From Planctomycetota bacterium (GTDB taxonomy: Bacteria; Planctomycetota; Phycisphaerae; Sedimentisphaerales; Anaerohalosphaeraceae): a stretch of 8,887 nucleotides of DNA. This document shows, piece by piece, positions 6,610-8,887 of the stretch (its first letter is position 1; each line of letters opens with the position of its first letter). Under the pieces are notes generated by a model. That model was not told where the DNA came from and ran no database searches. It saw only the letters and a list, made by a program, of their open reading frames with translations. The stretch is from NCBI GenBank assembly GCA_003644175.1, contig QNBS01000075.1:1-8887 (forward strand). The letters are read 5' to 3'. The position numbers and the translations under genes are program-made.

Positions 6610-7797
6610 TCATGTAAAGTAACACCCTATATCTAATAATTGCAGTATTTGGCCATTTTCTTTCAAAAGCGACAAATTCTCGTCTCGGTAATTTGGGTTC
6701 ATCAGCAAAGCTGATTTCACGCCGCGTTCCGGCAGGTCCTGATAGGAAACAATAGGGTGGCCCGTTCCAGGAATGTAACCGGCCTGTTTCTGCGGGTTAA
6801 GATCGACCACACAGTCAACCAACTTGCGCGTCGGATCTATCAGGTTTGCAAAGGACACCCCCTTCGCTCCTGCCCCCCATATCGCGATGTGTCCATCGAA
6901 TTTCCGCAATTCCCGTTTCATATATGCCACGAATGCGGATTCGTGGGAGGCATAATCCATGGCGGCTTTGGTTATACCGTCCTGGCTGGTATGGTCCTGG
7001 CGCTCACGTATCTGCGCCTCAAGCCAAAGATATTGGCTGCCAAATATCCGTTCAATTTCTTTGATGGCGAAGCCGGCTCTTTCGAAAAGAGCGTGCAGCG
7101 AGTTATTGGAAAAATAGGAGCAATGCTCATAGCAGATATCCCAATAAGCTCCATTTCTGAGAATCCACTCAAAACATGGCGTTTCAAAAAACACTCTGGC
7201 GTCCGGAGACTCAGAAAGAGCGGCTTTAATTTGCAGCAGCAGGTCAAATGGGTTGGGCACATGCTCAATAACGTGGCGACAGATTACGACATCGGCTTGT
7301 GTGTCGGATGCTCTATGATCATAAAAGCGTCTTTCAAAACGGAGACGCCCATCCATCTCGGTGTCGGGCCCACGATAGGCAGGATCAAATCCAATACCTT
7401 TATTGGACGCTTCTTCTTTCTCAACCAGCTTACGTAAAAACGACCCATTGCCGCAGCCAACTTCGACGACCGTGCAATTGTTAACACCCTTTTGAAAGAG
7501 GAGTCGATTTGCCAGATCATCCATGTAATGCATATAGGCTGCCGAGTATGTCTGTGAGTTATCATAAGTAGAATCATAATGCATTTTAGACAAATCAAAT
7601 TTCAGATTACCGACGAATCCACAATATTCGCAACAGGCAAGCAGGATGGAACCTCGTTCAATATCCATGGCTTGCCGTCGCTGGCTGAACAAAGTGTGCA
7701 TATGAACAGGGCTGTTCTTTCGTGAAAAGAATTGCGTCAAATTGTTTCGGCCGCATGCGGAACATTGATCCCCACTTGGTTTCGTGTCGGAAATCAT
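6610..7797 (-). CDS. Zinc-binding sugar C-methyltransferase (NovU/TylCIII/TcaB9 type)
   Basis: A 395-residue enzyme with the three-part layout of C-methyltransferases that act on NDP-4-keto-deoxysugars. The N-terminal zinc site is Cys12-x2-Cys15 with Cys56-x2-Cys59. The central Rossmann domain has the SAM loop VVEVGCGNGSF (110-120) and RHVIEHVPNPFDLL (174-187). YEH (223-225) and YFS carry the general-base His described for TcaB9. The C-terminal domain shows IWGAGAKG (306-313) and DLNPQKQAGYIPGTGHPI (332-349), a hallmark of this family. Such enzymes methylate a carbon next to the keto group (C3 in TylCIII/TcaB9, C5 in NovU), giving branched sugars; the position here cannot be read from sequence. 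The start at 7797 makes an ATGA overlap with the stop of the upstream SDR gene; AAGGAG lies 14 nt upstream, rather far. An ATG at 7824 would add nine residues. Confidence 0.92.
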   Translation of the reverse strand: MISDTKPSGDQCSACGRNNLTQFFSRKNSPVHMHTLFSQRRQAMDIERGSILLACCEYCGFVGNLKFDLSKMHYDSTYDNSQTYSAAYMHYMDDLANRLLFQKGVNNCTVVEVGCGNGSFLRKLVEKEEASNKGIGFDPAYRGPDTEMDGRLRFERRFYDHRASDTQADVVICRHVIEHVPNPFDLLLQIKAALSESPDARVFFETPCFEWILRNGAYWDICYEHCSYFSNNSLHALFERAGFAIKEIERIFGSQYLWLEAQIRERQDHTSQDGITKAAMDYASHESAFVAYMKRELRKFDGHIAIWGAGAKGVSFANLIDPTRKLVDCVVDLNPQKQAGYIPGTGHPIVSYQDLPERGVKSALLMNPNYRDENLSLLKENGQILQLLDIGCYFT

Positions 7798-8714
7798 CGT
7801 TTCGCCAAACGCTCCTTCCGCCATTCAACAGTTTGAGTCAAACCGTTTTCCATGTCGTAAAGGGGTTTCCAGTCGGTTTGGGTTATAAGTTTAGAGTTGT
7901 TGGCGCAAATAAACAAAGGGTCTGTGGGGTCAGTTGGTCTGGCTCCAAGATTAACCAAGTCTGGTCTGCCTATGATTTCGGATAGCGATGAGACAATTTC
8001 ACGAACCTTCACGGGAAGACCGGATCCGATGTTGACAGGTCCGGTCAGATCGCTTTCCGCTACCGCTACAATAGCCGATGCGACATCTTCAACGTGGAGA
8101 TAATCCCGCACCTGAACTCCGCTGGTGACATCGGCAGATACGCCTTGCAATAGAGAGTCGATGACATAAGGAACTAGTCTTCGTGCGTCTTCATATGGCC
8201 CGTAAAGATAGAACAGACGCGCCCATGCGAATGACATGCCGTAGATACTGGAAATCTGCTCTCCGATAAGGAAGGTTGAGGTTTTGGCGGCGGCATAGAG
8301 GGATGTTGGCTTGGTGGGGGTATCCTCGGAGAGAAAGCCATACTTGGAATCGTACTCGAAACAGGTTCCAATAGCGACGCATCGTTTGCACCCGGCCTTG
8401 CCGAGTTCGGTAAATAATTGGGCGCTTCCATGAACACAGTTGACGTTCTCTAAAGCTCGTAGATATTTCCCCGGCACGGCATGCCACGCGCTGTGAACGC
8501 ACGCATCTATTCCCGAGCACAGGATTGAAAGTTCTTTTTCCGTCGAATTGAAGATGTCTCCCTCGACGAGTTGCAGCTTATCCTGGATGTCCGAAATTCG
8601 ACTCAGGTCGTCGCCCTGCATGAAATGAGCGCGAACACTATGCCCTTTCTGAAGCAACTGGCGTGCAACCTGAGAGCCTACAAAACCCGTTGAACCGGTC
8701 AAAAGAATTTTCAT
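7794..8714 (-). CDS. NAD(P)-dependent epimerase/dehydratase (extended SDR), probable nucleotide-sugar 4-ketoreductase
   Basis: A 306-residue extended short-chain dehydrogenase acting on nucleotide sugars in the cytoplasm. The start MKILLTGSTGFVGS holds the NAD(P)-binding TGxxGxxG at 6-13. GDIF (52-55) is the adenine-side acidic motif. The catalytic set is Tyr140-x3-Lys144 in YAAAK, with Thr117 in AIGTCFEYD where many relatives have Ser. RDYLHVEDVASAI (203-215) and NIGSG (228-232) are the substrate-binding blocks of NDP-sugar enzymes. Family members are 4-epimerases, 4,6-dehydratases or 4-ketoreductases. Next to a 3,5-epimerase and a C-methyltransferase, 4-keto reduction is the most likely role, as for NovS or RmlD, but this is inference. 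A GAGG lies about 10 nt before the ATG at 8714. The start overlaps the epimerase stop (ATGA) and its own stop overlaps the methyltransferase start, so translational coupling is likely. Confidence 0.9.
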   Translation of the reverse strand: MKILLTGSTGFVGSQVARQLLQKGHSVRAHFMQGDDLSRISDIQDKLQLVEGDIFNSTEKELSILCSGIDACVHSAWHAVPGKYLRALENVNCVHGSAQLFTELGKAGCKRCVAIGTCFEYDSKYGFLSEDTPTKPTSLYAAAKTSTFLIGEQISSIYGMSFAWARLFYLYGPYEDARRLVPYVIDSLLQGVSADVTSGVQVRDYLHVEDVASAIVAVAESDLTGPVNIGSGLPVKVREIVSSLSEIIGRPDLVNLGARPTDPTDPLFICANNSKLITQTDWKPLYDMENGLTQTVEWRKERLAKR

Positions 8715-8887
8715 GAATCAAAGCCCTCATAAGCAGTGTCTTTGGAGGATAAGATGGGATGAGTTATAGGCCACTCGATCCCAAAGGCGGGATCGTTGTA
8801 GCGAATCCCTCGTGCGCTTTTCGGACAGTAAAACTCCGACATCTGATAGTATACCTCCGTATCGTCCTCGAGGGTTTGGAACCCGTG
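8711..8887 (-). CDS. dTDP-4-dehydrorhamnose 3,5-epimerase family protein (C-terminal part, cut by the window edge)
   Basis: The last 58 codons of a gene that begins beyond the right end; the frame is open to base 8887. The visible protein starts HGFQTLEDDTEVYYQMS, continues EFYCPKSARGIRYNDP, then AFGIEWP, and ends in YEGFDS. This is the C-terminal half of the RmlC/RfbC cupin fold: the GFQTLEDxTEVxYQ strand, the Tyr-containing active-site strand, and the (D/N)DPxxxIxWP signature. Members epimerise C3, C5 or both of dTDP-4-keto-6-deoxyglucose. The catalytic His and Asp of the N-terminal part lie outside the window, so integrity and specificity (3,5- versus 3- or 5-epimerase, as in NovW or EvaD) cannot be judged. 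Its TGA overlaps the start of the SDR gene in ATGA, placing it first among the visible genes of the operon. Confidence 0.9.
   Translation of the reverse strand, partial: HGFQTLEDDTEVYYQMSEFYCPKSARGIRYNDPAFGIEWPITHPILSSKDTAYEGFDS

Noticed and set aside
6757..7437. Plus-strand ORF of 226 codons opposite the C-methyltransferase
   Set aside because: It is a shadow of a strongly motif-supported gene and has no family resemblance of its own.

Overview
The window reads as a bacterial chromosomal segment with nine protein-coding genes in three transcription blocks and no RNA gene, mobile element or CRISPR array that I can see. The taxon is uncertain. A type-4 uracil-DNA glycosylase with a long N-terminal extension, a membrane-anchored C-type-lectin-like protein, a TPR-glycosyltransferase fusion and a large sugar-modifying cluster together suggest an environmental Gram-negative-type bacterium, possibly of the Planctomycetota group. 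That is only a guess from gene content. By eye the left block is GC-rich and the right block nearer balanced or AT-rich.

Left block (134-2240, minus strand, read right to left): a one-pass membrane protein with a coiled coil and a C-type lectin-like domain, then a small HPP-family integral membrane protein, then an iron-sulfur type-4 uracil-DNA glycosylase. They are co-directional with gaps of 52 and 69 bp. The first two have good Shine-Dalgarno sequences.

Middle (2241-4388): a 369-bp divergent intergenic region holds a candidate extended -10 promoter for the lectin gene, a candidate promoter for the rightward gene and a GC hairpin overlapping a tiny basic ORF. It is followed by the only plus-strand gene, a 592-residue protein with about eight TPR units fused to a GT9-like glycosyltransferase domain.

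Right block (4465-8887, minus strand, read right to left): the C-terminal end of a dTDP-4-dehydrorhamnose 3,5-epimerase-family enzyme (truncated by the window edge), an extended SDR epimerase/ketoreductase, a zinc-binding sugar C-methyltransferase of the NovU/TylCIII/TcaB9 type, a CmcI-like (cephalosporin hydroxylase family) methyltransferase, and a family 2 glycosyltransferase with an unrecognised C-terminal region. Two of the junctions are 4-bp ATGA stop/start overlaps.

Working hypothesis: the right block epimerises, C-methylates and reduces an NDP-4-keto-6-deoxysugar, may O-methylate it or the finished glycan, and transfers it with the GT2. This logic resembles noviose-type branched deoxysugar pathways, here probably serving a surface polysaccharide or glycoprotein. 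The neighbouring TPR-GT could act on the same glycan or on protein. Gene families are well supported by motifs; the precise sugar and acceptor are inference.
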